From: G963674665 sp964609625
GTDB lineage: Bacteria > Desulfobacterota > Desulfovibrionia > Desulfovibrionales > Desulfovibrionaceae
Direction: 5' to 3'
Assembly (NCBI GenBank): GCA_964609625.1
Contig: CAZSRS010000016.1
Location: forward strand, 1-64,000
Length of the DNA: 64,000 bases
The notes under the pieces were generated by a model, which worked only from the letters and a program-made list of their open reading frames with translations, did not search any database and was not told the origin of the DNA. The position numbers and the translations under genes were made by a program. Numbering within the stretch: position 1 is the stretch's first letter; each line of letters opens with the position of its first letter. Positions 50,044 through 58,588 of this stretch are shown here, one piece after another.

Positions 50044-50931
50044 ATGCTCGACTTCATCTACCAGACAGCCGCCCTGGCCGGCGGACGGATCGGCTTCGAG
50101 AATGCCGCCAGGCTGGGCAATCTGGCAGGCGATCTACTCTGGCACGTCCTGCCTGATCGGCGTACCCTGGCCGTGACCGCGATTACGGAGCGCCTGGGTC
50201 TGGAGCCGGAGCAGGCCCGATTGGTGGCCAGGCAGAGTTTTCGGCACACGGGGCGCAGCTTTCTCGAGACGTTCCTGACCAAGCGCGTGGACTGGCGCTT
50301 TCTCCACGAGCGAGTGACCTTCGAGCCCCGGGAGCGTTTCGAGACCATGCTCCGCACCCAGGGTCCCGCCATCCTGACCACGGCTCACGTGGGCGCCTGG
50401 GAACTCATCGCCGGGGTCATGGGGCTGTGCGTCAGGGATCGCCCCATGGGCGTGGTTGTCCGCGAGGGCAAGGACAGGGCTCTGAACCGGATGCTCAAAC
50501 GCCAGAGGGGGCGCTCCGGCATCGCGGTCATCGGCCATCGCAACGCGGCCATGGCCGTGCTCAGGCTCCTGCGCAAGGGCGGTGGCTGCGCCTTTCTGGT
50601 GGATCACAACGCCATGCAACGCGAGGCTGTTTTCATCCCCTTCCTGGGCAAAGCGGCCGCGGTCAATGCCGGCCCGGCCCTGCTGGCCTTGCGCGCCGGT
50701 GCAACGGTTTGGCCCTGCTTCATGCTGCGTGGACCCCAAGGCGGCTATGTGCTGGAAACCCATGCCCCCTTGCATACACGGGAGCTGCACGGCACGCAGG
50801 AGGAGAAAATCGCCGCGATCGCGACGTTTTACACTGCGGCCGTGGAAGATGTTGTACGGCGTTGTCCTGAGCAATGGTTGTGGATGCACAAGCGCTGGAA
50901 AACACGCCCCCTTGGGGAGAGTGCGCAATAA
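50044..50931 (+). CDS. Lipid A late acyltransferase (LpxL/HtrB-like)
   Basis: 295 residues. The catalytic HX4E motif is in TTAHVGAWELIAGVMGL, followed by VVVREGKDRALNRMLKRQRG, a helical segment and CAFLVDHNAMQREAVFIPFLG. It transfers an acyl chain to Kdo-lipid A or a precursor at the inner membrane. ATG 50044 is selected because the conserved sequence begins there; the longer frame from 49927 overlaps the previous gene. No strong ribosome binding site, perhaps translated by coupling. Confidence 0.9.
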   Translation: MLDFIYQTAALAGGRIGFENAARLGNLAGDLLWHVLPDRRTLAVTAITERLGLEPEQARLVARQSFRHTGRSFLETFLTKRVDWRFLHERVTFEPRERFETMLRTQGPAILTTAHVGAWELIAGVMGLCVRDRPMGVVVREGKDRALNRMLKRQRGRSGIAVIGHRNAAMAVLRLLRKGGGCAFLVDHNAMQREAVFIPFLGKAAAVNAGPALLALRAGATVWPCFMLRGPQGGYVLETHAPLHTRELHGTQEEKIAAIATFYTAAVEDVVRRCPEQWLWMHKRWKTRPLGESAQ

Positions 50932-50939
50932 GCTTTTCA

Positions 50940-50969
50940 TTGCCGGAGATTCTGTTTTCAGGCTATAGT
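50940..50969 (+). promoter_or_regulatory. Promoter of the CHASE2 cyclase gene
   Basis: TTGCCG (50940-50945), 18-base spacer, TATAGT (50964-50969). The -10 is five of six; the start codon follows 32 bases later. Confidence 0.55.
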
Positions 50970-51000
50970 GCGCGCAACCATCCCAAGGGACACGAAATTC

Positions 51001-53265
51001 ATGAACAGAATCCTGTCCAACCTCGTTTCCAGGCTATCCGCGGCGCGGTCATGGCTGGACCGCGGTCGCGTGATCGTGCTGTTGTCGGGAGTGACGCTCT
51101 CCGTGGTCCTGTGCGTGCTGTACGCCTTGCAGCCCATCTTTTTTCAGTACCTGGACGACAAGTACTACGACTCCATGCTGCGGCGTATCCACAAGTCCGA
51201 GACCTCGGGCGTGATCGCTATAGTGGACATCGACGAAAAGAGCCTCAGCGAGTTGGGGCAATGGCCCTGGCCCCGCTACCGGGTGGGGCGTCTCCTGGAG
51301 AAAATTCAGGGCCTGGGCGCGGACTCCGTGGCCCTGGATATAGTTTTTTCCGAACCCGACAGGACGTCTTTGGATATTCTGCGGGAGGAGTTGCACAAGG
51401 ATTACAACATCAGGATCGATTTCCAGGGCCTGCCGCCGGTGCTGCGAGACAACGACCAGGTGCTGGCCGAGGTGCTACGTAAGGGGCCGTTCGTCCTGGG
51501 CTATCACTTCAATTTCGATGTATCCCAGCAGACTCAAGGGCCAGGCAAGTGCCATCTGGTGCCGGTGAACCTCCCCGTTGTCCGGGTACAGGGCGCCAGG
51601 TCCTGGGAGGAGATGCTCTACGATGCGCCAGGTGTGGTCTGTAACATCGCGGTCCTGAGCGAGGCTGCCGACGCGTCGGGTTTTTTCAACGCCCTGCCCG
51701 ACGCCGACGGCATCATGCGCCGCTCCCCGCTGGTCATCGCCCACGAGGGCAAGTTCTACCCCGGCCTGGCCCTGGCGGCGCTCATGAAGTTCAAACCCGA
51801 GGCCGATCTGCTGCTGGCCATGGGCGATCTGGAGGACAAGACCCCCGGCTCCCAGTTTCTCCATTTCAACAACACGCGCATCCCCTTGGACGAAACCGGA
51901 CAGATGCTGATCAACTACCGTGGCATGCGTCACAGCTTCCCCTATTTGTCAGCCGCGGACATTCTGCTGGATCGTCTGGATCCTGGCGTGCTCGTGGACA
52001 AGATCGTCTTCGTGGGCACCTCGGCCGCGGGTCTGAAAGATCTCCGGGCAACACCCATGGACCAGGTCTTTCCAGGGGTGGAGGTGCACGCCACCATCGC
52101 GGACAACATCCTGCAGCAAGACTTCATCAGGCGACCGGAAAAGAGCATTCTCATCGAGGTGCTGCTGATCCTGGGGCTCGGTGTGTGCAGCACGTTGCTG
52201 CTGGCCTGGGCCGGCGCCTCCTGGAGCCTGGCGCCCCTTGGAGTCGTGGGGGGGGGGGTGTGGTATTTCACGGAATGGAGCTTTCGTTCCCGCGGGTTGT
52301 TCCTTTCGCCGTTGTTTCCGTTGGTGGCCCTGGCCACGAACTTTTCCCTGCTCACGCTGATCAAATACTGGCGGGAGGAATCCCAGAAACGTTTCTTCCA
52401 CAACGCCTTTTCCCAGTATGTGTCCAAGGCGGTGGTGGAGCAGATGGTCAAGTCTCCTGACAAGCTCTCCCTCAGCGGCGAGGAGCGCGAGGTAAGCATC
52501 CTGTTCTCGGACATCCGCGGCTTCACTAGCATGAGCGAACGGCTCTCGCCAAACCAGGTCAGCCAACTCCTGCAAGCATACTTCACCCCCATGACCGCGA
52601 AGATCATCCAAACTTCGGGCACCCTGGACAAGTTCATCGGTGACGCCATCATGGCCTTCTGGAACGCCCCCCTGGATACGCCCCAACATCAGGAAAAGGC
52701 GGTGCAGGCTGCCCTGGGCATGCATGAACAACTTGCCAGGTTGAATCCACAGTTCAAGGAACAGTTCAACCTCGAGTTGCAGATCGGCGTGGGTCTGCAT
52801 TGCGGCTTGGTGCGCGTGGGCAACATGGGCTCCAAGGATCTCTTCGACTACACCATCATCGGCGACAACGTGAATTTGGCTTCGCGTCTGGAAGGGTTGA
52901 CCAAGTACTACGGCCTGGGAATTCTGGTCAGCGAGGGCATCCGCAACGCCTGCGCCCCTGGGAGCTTCCACTTCCAGGAGGTGGACCGGGTGCGGGTCAA
53001 GGGCAAGGTCCTGCCCATCGCCATCTACACGCCCTATTCCTTGGCCGACAAGGTAGTGTATGCCGAGGAGCTGGAGCTGCACGAAAAGGCCATGGAGCTG
53101 TATCGTGCCCAGTCCTTCAAGGAAGCGGGGCGATTGTTCTCCGTGCTTCGCAGCCAGTACCGAGACCTGAAGCTGTACGCGCATTACCAGGAGCGCTGTT
53201 CCACCCTAGAGACAACACCTCCCGGCCCAGACTGGGACCTGGTCTTCACCCACGAGTCCAAGTAA
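51001..53265 (+). CDS. CHASE2-domain class III adenylate/guanylate cyclase
   Basis: 754 residues. N-terminal helix (VIVLLSGVTLSVVLCVLYAL), periplasmic CHASE2 sensor (about 40-370: GVIAIVDIDEKSLSELGQWPWPRYR, DSVALDIVFSEPDRTS, FVGTSAAGLKDLRATPMDQ), three further helices, then the cyclase domain: ILFSDIRGFTSMSERLSP (first metal Asp, about residue 503), TLDKFIGDAIMAFWN (second Asp, Lys for purine selection), DYTIIGDNVNLASRLEGLTKYY. The Lys/Asp pair favours ATP over GTP. Signal for CHASE2 unknown. ATG 51001 precedes the first helix. Confidence 0.93.
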   Translation: MNRILSNLVSRLSAARSWLDRGRVIVLLSGVTLSVVLCVLYALQPIFFQYLDDKYYDSMLRRIHKSETSGVIAIVDIDEKSLSELGQWPWPRYRVGRLLEKIQGLGADSVALDIVFSEPDRTSLDILREELHKDYNIRIDFQGLPPVLRDNDQVLAEVLRKGPFVLGYHFNFDVSQQTQGPGKCHLVPVNLPVVRVQGARSWEEMLYDAPGVVCNIAVLSEAADASGFFNALPDADGIMRRSPLVIAHEGKFYPGLALAALMKFKPEADLLLAMGDLEDKTPGSQFLHFNNTRIPLDETGQMLINYRGMRHSFPYLSAADILLDRLDPGVLVDKIVFVGTSAAGLKDLRATPMDQVFPGVEVHATIADNILQQDFIRRPEKSILIEVLLILGLGVCSTLLLAWAGASWSLAPLGVVGGGVWYFTEWSFRSRGLFLSPLFPLVALATNFSLLTLIKYWREESQKRFFHNAFSQYVSKAVVEQMVKSPDKLSLSGEEREVSILFSDIRGFTSMSERLSPNQVSQLLQAYFTPMTAKIIQTSGTLDKFIGDAIMAFWNAPLDTPQHQEKAVQAALGMHEQLARLNPQFKEQFNLELQIGVGLHCGLVRVGNMGSKDLFDYTIIGDNVNLASRLEGLTKYYGLGILVSEGIRNACAPGSFHFQEVDRVRVKGKVLPIAIYTPYSLADKVVYAEELELHEKAMELYRAQSFKEAGRLFSVLRSQYRDLKLYAHYQERCSTLETTPPGPDWDLVFTHESK

Positions 53266-53348
53266 TCTCCGTGGCGCCTGGAGGAATCAGCTTTCATTCC
53301 TGATTCTTCAGGGCATTTCAGGATACACTACAAACAAGGAGACGGCGG

Positions 53349-53657
53349 ATGAGCGTCATCGTCGAATTGTCGATCTTTCCTCTGGGCAAGGGAGAAGGCG
53401 TGAGCGCTGAAGTGGCCCGGGCCGTGAAACTCATCGAGGAGTCCGGCCTGTCTTACGGGTTCGGCCCCATGAGTACCTGCATCGAAGGGGAGTGGGGCGA
53501 GGTCATGGCCCTGATCACGCGCTGCCACGATGAGCTGCGCAAGGACTGCAGCCGGGTGTTGGTCTATCTGCGGGCCGATTCACGAGACGGCGAAAACCGG
53601 ATGCAATCCAAGGTGGAAGCAGTGGAGCGGCATTTTTCCGCACCCCTGAAGAAGTGA
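53349..53657 (+). CDS. MTH1187/YkoF-type thiamine-binding protein
   Basis: 102-residue ferredoxin-like fold of the DUF77/MTH1187 family (MSVIVELSIFPLGKGEGVS, GPMSTCIEGEWGEVMALI, HDELRKDCSRVLVYLRADSR). Members bind thiamine or hydroxymethylpyrimidine in trimers/tetramers. ATG with CAAGGAG upstream. Stands alone between the cyclase and a convergent unknown. Confidence 0.9.
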   Translation: MSVIVELSIFPLGKGEGVSAEVARAVKLIEESGLSYGFGPMSTCIEGEWGEVMALITRCHDELRKDCSRVLVYLRADSRDGENRMQSKVEAVERHFSAPLKK

Positions 53658-53679
53658 AGCAGCACATCGTCGATTGAAT

Positions 53680-53717
53680 CCTCGGACGGCGCGGCAGGAA
53701 GGCCGCGTCGCCCGAGG
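53680..53717. terminator. Bidirectional hairpin between convergent genes
   Basis: CCTCGG(A)CGGCGCGGC and GCCGCGTCGCCCGAGG form a long GC-rich stem with a few mismatches (53680-53717), placed between the stops at 53657 and 53734. T-runs are absent. Confidence 0.5.
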
Positions 53718-53733
53718 GCCGGGAAAAGGTAAG

Positions 53734-54015
53734 TCATTTTTTCTGGAAGTATTGTTCCATCTTGTCTTCGAAGTTTTTCGCGAATTCCGCCAACGGAGCC
53801 ATGATGCCCTCGTTCCAGGATTCGCCGCTGATCCGTTCGATTTCCTTGAGCTTGTCTTCGAGTTCTTCACGCCGCTGCCTGAGTTCGGCAGCCTGCCTCT
53901 TGCCTTCCTCCTCATTTTTTGGGTCGGTGGCGTGAATGGCGGCGAGTTCGAATTCCTTGATCTGCGCATCCCAGGTCGTGAGTTTTTTCTTCAGTTCCTT
54001 GATGTAGTCCGTCAT
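53734..54015 (-). CDS. Small coiled-coil protein, unknown
   Basis: 93 residues, almost entirely helical and charged: YIKELKKKLTTWDAQIKEFE, EEGKRQAAELRQRREELEDK, LKEIERISGESW, FAKNFEDKMEQYFQKK. The ATG has an excellent ribosome binding site (AAGGAG, 5-base spacer). A perfect TTGACA box lies upstream on the minus strand (54115-54110) but the -10 is unclear. Function not recognised. Confidence 0.8.
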   Translation of the reverse strand: MTDYIKELKKKLTTWDAQIKEFELAAIHATDPKNEEEGKRQAAELRQRREELEDKLKEIERISGESWNEGIMAPLAEFAKNFEDKMEQYFQKK

Positions 54016-54215
54016 GGGAGCTCCTTGTCCAGTGGTTGAAGGTATCGCCTCCGAACATCCTGCCTCGCACCGGCAACCAAGCCATATTCAGGCAAGCCTG
54101 GAGAGAACTTGTCAAAGCCGGGCCTGCCCAAGGGAACGCAATCCACACATCCTCTACGTAAAACCCCTTTTCAAGAGTGTCAATTGCGGAATGAACTTCC
54201 TCTGGATCTGATCAC

Positions 54216-55532
54216 TCACGCCTGTTTGCCAGCCCAGCGCAACACGGAATCCATTTCCCGCAACAGAGCTGGATAGTCCAGGGTCAGGAATCGCCCGTCC
54301 CGATAACAGATCCGGCCGTCGACCATGGTCAGCCTTACCTCGCTGCCATTGGCGGCGTAGACGAGGTGGGACAAGGGATTGTGCACCGGGATCATGTTCG
54401 GGACCTGGAGATCCAGGGCGATGAGGTCGGCCGGCCCGCCGGGGGTCAGGCTGCCCAGCTCGGGCAGGCCAACGCAAGCGGCGCTGTTGATGGTGGCCAT
54501 GTCCAACACCTGGGGCGCGTGGAGCAGGGTGGGGTCCAGAGTCGCCACCTTCTGCAACAGGGCGCAAGCGTTCATTTCCAGGAACATGTTCAGGGTGTTG
54601 TTGCTGGCGGCGCCGTCCGTTCCCAGGCCGGGGCATAATCCCGCATCGAGCATGGCGCCGGCCTTGGCCACCCCAGAGGCTAGTTTCATGTTGCTCTTGG
54701 GCGCAAGTACCACCTTGCTGCCGGTCTCGGCCAGGAGGGCAATCTCATCCAAGGTCAGGTCCACGGCATGGACCAGCACGCTGCGCGGCGACAGCAGGCC
54801 CATGTCGTTCAGGAAGGCCACCGGGCGTTTGCCCAGTTTTTTCAAACATTCCGCTGTTTCGCGGGGCGTCTCCGCGCAATGGGTGAACCAGACCGTATCG
54901 TACTTTTCCGCCAGGGTGAAGCTTCGGACAATTTGCTCCTCGGTGGCGGTGAAGACCGTATGCGGCGCCAGTCCGAAATGGATGCGCTCGTGGTCGGCAA
55001 AGCGTTCGAAGAGGTCCTCGATGATCTCGAAGGCCTGCTCCGTGTTCTGGTAGGAGAGGGTGGGGAAGGCCAGCAGCCCCTCGGCCAGAACGGCCCGCAT
55101 GCCGCACTGGTCCACCACGGAGGCGGTGACGTCCTGGTGAAAGTACATGTCCATGAAGCAGCAGGTCCCCGTGCGCAGCATCTCGGCGCAGGCCAGTAGC
55201 GAGCCCAGGCGTACCAGTTCTTCGGTGAGCTTGGCCTCCAGTGGCCAAATGCGGGTGGTCAGCCACTCCAGCAGGGGGAGGTCGTCGGCCACGCCCCTGA
55301 GCAGGGTCATGGGCGAATGGGTGTGGGCGTTGACCAGGGCGGGCATGAGCAGGCTGTGCCCGAGGTCGATCCTCTGCACCGCCTGGAAGCGGACATCGAG
55401 GTCGGCGGCGGGTCCCAGGGCCAGGATCTGCCTGCCGGCGACGGCCACGGCGCCCTGTTCGATGATCTCGCGCTCATGGTTCTGGGTCAGGACATACTCG
55501 GCGGTGAGTAGGATGTCGCAGTATTCGGGCAT
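54216..55532 (-). CDS. mtaD: 5-methylthioadenosine/S-adenosylhomocysteine deaminase-like amidohydrolase
   Basis: 438-residue cytosine/adenosine-deaminase-like amidohydrolase. Metal site: MPALVNAHTHSPMTLLRG (HxH), MYFHQDVTASVVDQ, WFTHCAETPRETAEC, and HAVDLTLDEIALLAETGSKV with GTDGAASNNTLNMFLEM (Asp). These match MTA/SAH deaminases. It deaminates MTA or SAH to the inosine form. Divergent from apt-mtnP, which recycle MTA by phosphorolysis. Confidence 0.93.
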   Translation of the reverse strand: MPEYCDILLTAEYVLTQNHEREIIEQGAVAVAGRQILALGPAADLDVRFQAVQRIDLGHSLLMPALVNAHTHSPMTLLRGVADDLPLLEWLTTRIWPLEAKLTEELVRLGSLLACAEMLRTGTCCFMDMYFHQDVTASVVDQCGMRAVLAEGLLAFPTLSYQNTEQAFEIIEDLFERFADHERIHFGLAPHTVFTATEEQIVRSFTLAEKYDTVWFTHCAETPRETAECLKKLGKRPVAFLNDMGLLSPRSVLVHAVDLTLDEIALLAETGSKVVLAPKSNMKLASGVAKAGAMLDAGLCPGLGTDGAASNNTLNMFLEMNACALLQKVATLDPTLLHAPQVLDMATINSAACVGLPELGSLTPGGPADLIALDLQVPNMIPVHNPLSHLVYAANGSEVRLTMVDGRICYRDGRFLTLDYPALLREMDSVLRWAGKQA

Positions 55533-55572
55533 GAAACCTTACCTCCGGCAGTAGCCGTATCGAGACAATGTT

Positions 55573-55601
55573 TTGACAAAGCAGGGGGGAAATACTACAG
55601 T
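55573..55601 (+). promoter_or_regulatory. Promoter of apt-mtnP
   Basis: -35 TTGACA (55573-55578, perfect), 17-base spacer, -10 TACAGT (55596-55601). About 80 bases before the apt start. Confidence 0.7.
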
Positions 55602-55680
55602 GAAATCGCCCCTTCGCGCGTTGATTCTTGCGCGGATGACATGGGACAGACTCATTGCACATATCGCACCGGAGGACAAC

Positions 55681-56193
55681 ATGGATCTGCGCAGCTTCAT
55701 CCGTGACGTGAAGGATTTTCCCAAAGAGGGCATCGTGTTTTTCGACATCACGCCTCTGCTGGCCGAGGGCAGGGCCTTTGCCTACGCCATCGACGCCATG
55801 GCCGAGCAGTTCCAGGACATCAAGGCCGACAAGATCATCGCGGCCGAGGCTCGTGGTTTCATCTTCGGTGCCCCCTTGGCCTACAAGATGGGGCTGGGTT
55901 TCATTCCCGTGCGCAAGCCCGGCAAGCTCCCCTTCAGGAATGTCAGCGTGACATACGACCTGGAGTACGGCACCGACACATTGTGTATGCACGAAGACGC
56001 CATCCGCTCCGGCGAGCGGATCCTGATCATCGACGACCTCATCGCCACCGGCGGTACCGTGGAGGGCATGGTCAAGCTGGTGCAGAACGCCCAGGGCCAG
56101 ATCGCCGGCCTCGGCTTCCTCATCGAACTGGGCTTTCTCAAGGGATCCACCAGACTCAACGGCCTGGACCACGTCTGTCTGCTCAAGCTCTAA
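55681..56193 (+). CDS. apt: Adenine phosphoribosyltransferase
   Basis: 170 residues, converting adenine and PRPP to AMP. PRPP motif ILIIDDLIATGGTVEGM, flexible loop RKPGKLP, N-terminal FIRDVKDFPKEGIVFFDITPLL. ATG 55681 with GGAGG five bases upstream starts at the conserved N-terminus. A longer in-frame extension covers the promoter and is rejected. Followed after 16 bases by mtnP, which makes adenine from MTA. Confidence 0.97.
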   Translation: MDLRSFIRDVKDFPKEGIVFFDITPLLAEGRAFAYAIDAMAEQFQDIKADKIIAAEARGFIFGAPLAYKMGLGFIPVRKPGKLPFRNVSVTYDLEYGTDTLCMHEDAIRSGERILIIDDLIATGGTVEGMVKLVQNAQGQIAGLGFLIELGFLKGSTRLNGLDHVCLLKL

Positions 56194-56209
56194 CCACGGA
56201 ACACAGCTC

Positions 56210-56956
56210 ATGGAAAAGATTGGCATCATCGGCGGTAGCGGTCTGGACAATCCGGAAATTCTCAAGGACGAGGTGGAACTCGATCTGTCCACGCCTTACG
56301 GTTCACCCACATCCACGGTCAAGAGGGGGCGCATAGGCGACAAGCAGGTCTTCCTCCTGGCCCGGCACGGCAGGGAGCACACTGTGCCCCCCACGCAGGT
56401 GAACTTCAGGGCCAACGTCCACATCCTCAAGGAACTGGGCTGCGAATGCATCCTGGCCACCACGGCCGTGGGCTCCTTGCGCGAGGAAATCGACCGGGGG
56501 CACTTGGTGATCCTGGACCAGTTCATCGACTTCACCCGGCACAGGTTCGTGACCTTCCACGAGGTCTTCGAGCCGCACCGGGCCATGCACACGCCCATGT
56601 CCGAGCCCTTTGACGCCAGGCTCAGGGGCATCTTCTGCACCGTTTGCGAGGAACTGGAATTCCCCCACCACAAGACCGGCACCGTGGTCACCATCGAGGG
56701 GCCGCGCTTCTCCACCAGGGCGGAGTCCAGGATGTTCCGGCTCTGGGGCGCCGATGTCATCAACATGAGCATCGCGCCGGAGTGCATATTGGCCAACGAG
56801 ATCGGCCTGCCCTACGCCGCGGTGGCCATGTCCACGGACTATGACTGCTGGAAGACCGACGAGGCCCCCGTGACCTGGGAGGAGATCCTGCACATCTTCA
56901 ATCTCAACGCGGAAAAGGTAACCAGACTGCTGGTGGAGAGCATCGCGCGAGTGTAG
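56210..56956 (+). CDS. mtnP: S-methyl-5'-thioadenosine phosphorylase
   Basis: 248 residues, cleaving MTA with phosphate to adenine and 5-methylthioribose-1-phosphate. IGIIGGSGLDNPEI, LARHGREHTVPPTQVNFRAN, TTAVGSLREEIDRG, TIEGPRFSTRAESRMFR, and the nucleoside site MSIAPECILANEIGLPYAAV followed by STDYDCW. The motif set is MTAP rather than purine nucleoside phosphorylase. Ends 13 bases before the convergent glycan cluster. Confidence 0.95.
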   Translation: MEKIGIIGGSGLDNPEILKDEVELDLSTPYGSPTSTVKRGRIGDKQVFLLARHGREHTVPPTQVNFRANVHILKELGCECILATTAVGSLREEIDRGHLVILDQFIDFTRHRFVTFHEVFEPHRAMHTPMSEPFDARLRGIFCTVCEELEFPHHKTGTVVTIEGPRFSTRAESRMFRLWGADVINMSIAPECILANEIGLPYAAVAMSTDYDCWKTDEAPVTWEEILHIFNLNAEKVTRLLVESIARV

Positions 56957-56969
56957 GTTGCCAGGGGCC

Positions 56970-57878
56970 TTACTCTCGCACGGCCAGGCCGCAGCCGTCC
57001 CTGCCGTAGGCGTTGCCGTTGTAAAGCATGTACGTCTTCCCCTTGTGCTCGAACACAAAGGGATAGCAGATCATTTCGCTGTCCCAGCCAGTGGGGGACA
57101 CGTCCAGGCCCGTGTCGTTGCAGCGGCTCCAGACCATTCCGTCCTTGGAGCGGGCCAACCGCGGTCGGTAGGTCCCGCTCCCCCCTCGTGAACAGAACCA
57201 CATCTCGTAGCCTGCGTCCGTGACCCTGACCACGGGGCGCGCCAGGGCGTATTCACCGGGTTCGAAGTCAATTGCCACGGAATGGGGGCGCCAGTTCACG
57301 CCGTCGTCGGACAGCGCGAGCTTGATGCGGTAGTAGTGTTTGGCGGCCTGCCCTTCCTCCAGTTCCCACCTGTCCGCGGAGACGTACCACATCTTCCAGA
57401 CATTGCCTTCCTTGACTACCCAGGGCGCGGCCGTGAGAAAGGGATCGTCGGGATTGCGCCCCAACACCGGCGCTTCGGAATGGCGCTGGAAGCCGCGCCC
57501 TCCTTCGGTACTGCACGCCAGCCCGATGAAGAACAGGAAGGGCACCACCCGCGCCAAGCTCCAGCCCGTATAGTACATGTACAGCGTGCCCTCCACGTCC
57601 AGGACGCAGTGGGGCATGACCCCGCAGTCGTCAAAGGCGCCCGGCCGCCCCAATGGGAGCAGTGGGGCCTTGGCGTGGTCGAGGATTCCGTGTTGGGGGC
57701 GGGAGACATCGATGTCCGCCCATGCGGCCTGGGCCCTGTTGCTTCTGTCCCTGGGAGCGAAGTAGACCCTGAAGACGTCACCACTCCTGTGCACCGGGGT
57801 GGGGTTCTGCGCGTGGGTCAGAGCCCAGGGGTAGCCCAGGGGCTCGATGACCAGGCCGAGCTTTTTCCAGGAATACAT
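56970..57878 (-). CDS. Five-bladed beta-propeller glycosidase-like protein (GH43/GH32-like)
   Basis: 302 residues, no signal peptide, so probably cytoplasmic. Blade-like repeats: NPTPVHRSGDVFRVYFAPRD, MPHCVLDVEGTLYMYYTGW, APWVVKEGNVWKMWYVSADRW, ARPVVRVTDAGYEMWFCSRG, YPFVFEHKGKTYMLYNGNA. These resemble the GH43/GH32/GH130 superfamily; similar 'glycosidase' genes occur in O-antigen loci. Acidic catalytic residues cannot be placed with certainty. Last gene of the co-directional glycan run, six bases after the NeuD-like gene. Confidence 0.8.
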   Translation of the reverse strand: MYSWKKLGLVIEPLGYPWALTHAQNPTPVHRSGDVFRVYFAPRDRSNRAQAAWADIDVSRPQHGILDHAKAPLLPLGRPGAFDDCGVMPHCVLDVEGTLYMYYTGWSLARVVPFLFFIGLACSTEGGRGFQRHSEAPVLGRNPDDPFLTAAPWVVKEGNVWKMWYVSADRWELEEGQAAKHYYRIKLALSDDGVNWRPHSVAIDFEPGEYALARPVVRVTDAGYEMWFCSRGGSGTYRPRLARSKDGMVWSRCNDTGLDVSPTGWDSEMICYPFVFEHKGKTYMLYNGNAYGRDGCGLAVRE

Positions 57879-57884
57879 GGAGTC

Positions 57885-58571
57885 TCAACGCCGCATGCAG
57901 TGCATGTGCACGAGTTGCATGAATCTTTCGCTGTCCAGGGCCGCACGCTCCGTGGGGGGCATCACGTACACGCCGCCGGCCTCTACGTGGCTGCCGATCA
58001 GGGCGTTGGGGCCGATGTAGCATTTGGCGCCGATGTTCACGTTGTTGGAGATGGTGCAGTTGTTGCCCAGAAAGGTGCGTGCGCCCACGGTGCAGTCGCC
58101 GCCGATGCAGACGTGGGAGCAGAACCAGACGTGATCCTCCACGATGGTGTTGTCACCCACGTGGTTGCCTGACCACATGACCACGTTGTTGCCGATGGCC
58201 ACGTCCAGGTTGATGGTCTGGTTCTCCATGATGAAGCAGTTCTCGCCCACGCGCAGGGTTTCCGGCGAGTGGACCGAGGGACTGACGCAGCTGATGAAGT
58301 CATAGCCCTTTTCCTTGCCCTGCAAGTACTTGTTCATGCGCAGGCCGTTCATGTCGTCGTAGCTCAGCAGCGTGAACATCCTGTATTCGCCCGGAGGGAA
58401 GGTCTGCTGCACTGTCTCGAAGGGCACGAGGGGGAGGTCCATGTAGCTGTCCCCTTGCATGTAGCGTTCGTCCACGGTGAACCCGCAGATTTCGTGCTTG
58501 TTTTCGTTGGTCAGGTAGCGGTGCGCCACGTAGGCGCCGCGCCCCGCACCGAAGAGAATGACTTTGCTCAT
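57885..58571 (-). CDS. NeuD-family sugar O/N-acyltransferase (left-handed beta-helix)
   Basis: 228 residues. N-terminal Rossmann-like PglD domain (SKVILFGAGRGAYVAHRYL) and a C-terminal hexapeptide left-handed beta-helix (NLDVAIGNNVVMWSGNHVGDNTIVED, CIGGDCTVGARTFLGNNCTI, NNVNIGAKCYIGPNALIGS) with the likely catalytic His in SGNHVGD. Usually acetyl-CoA dependent, acting on a nucleotide-activated sugar. In this cluster an ACP-bound acyl donor is another possibility. Confidence 0.9.
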   Translation of the reverse strand: MSKVILFGAGRGAYVAHRYLTNENKHEICGFTVDERYMQGDSYMDLPLVPFETVQQTFPPGEYRMFTLLSYDDMNGLRMNKYLQGKEKGYDFISCVSPSVHSPETLRVGENCFIMENQTINLDVAIGNNVVMWSGNHVGDNTIVEDHVWFCSHVCIGGDCTVGARTFLGNNCTISNNVNIGAKCYIGPNALIGSHVEAGGVYVMPPTERAALDSERFMQLVHMHCMRR

Positions 58572-58588
58572 GGCTGCCTCTGGGGTTC

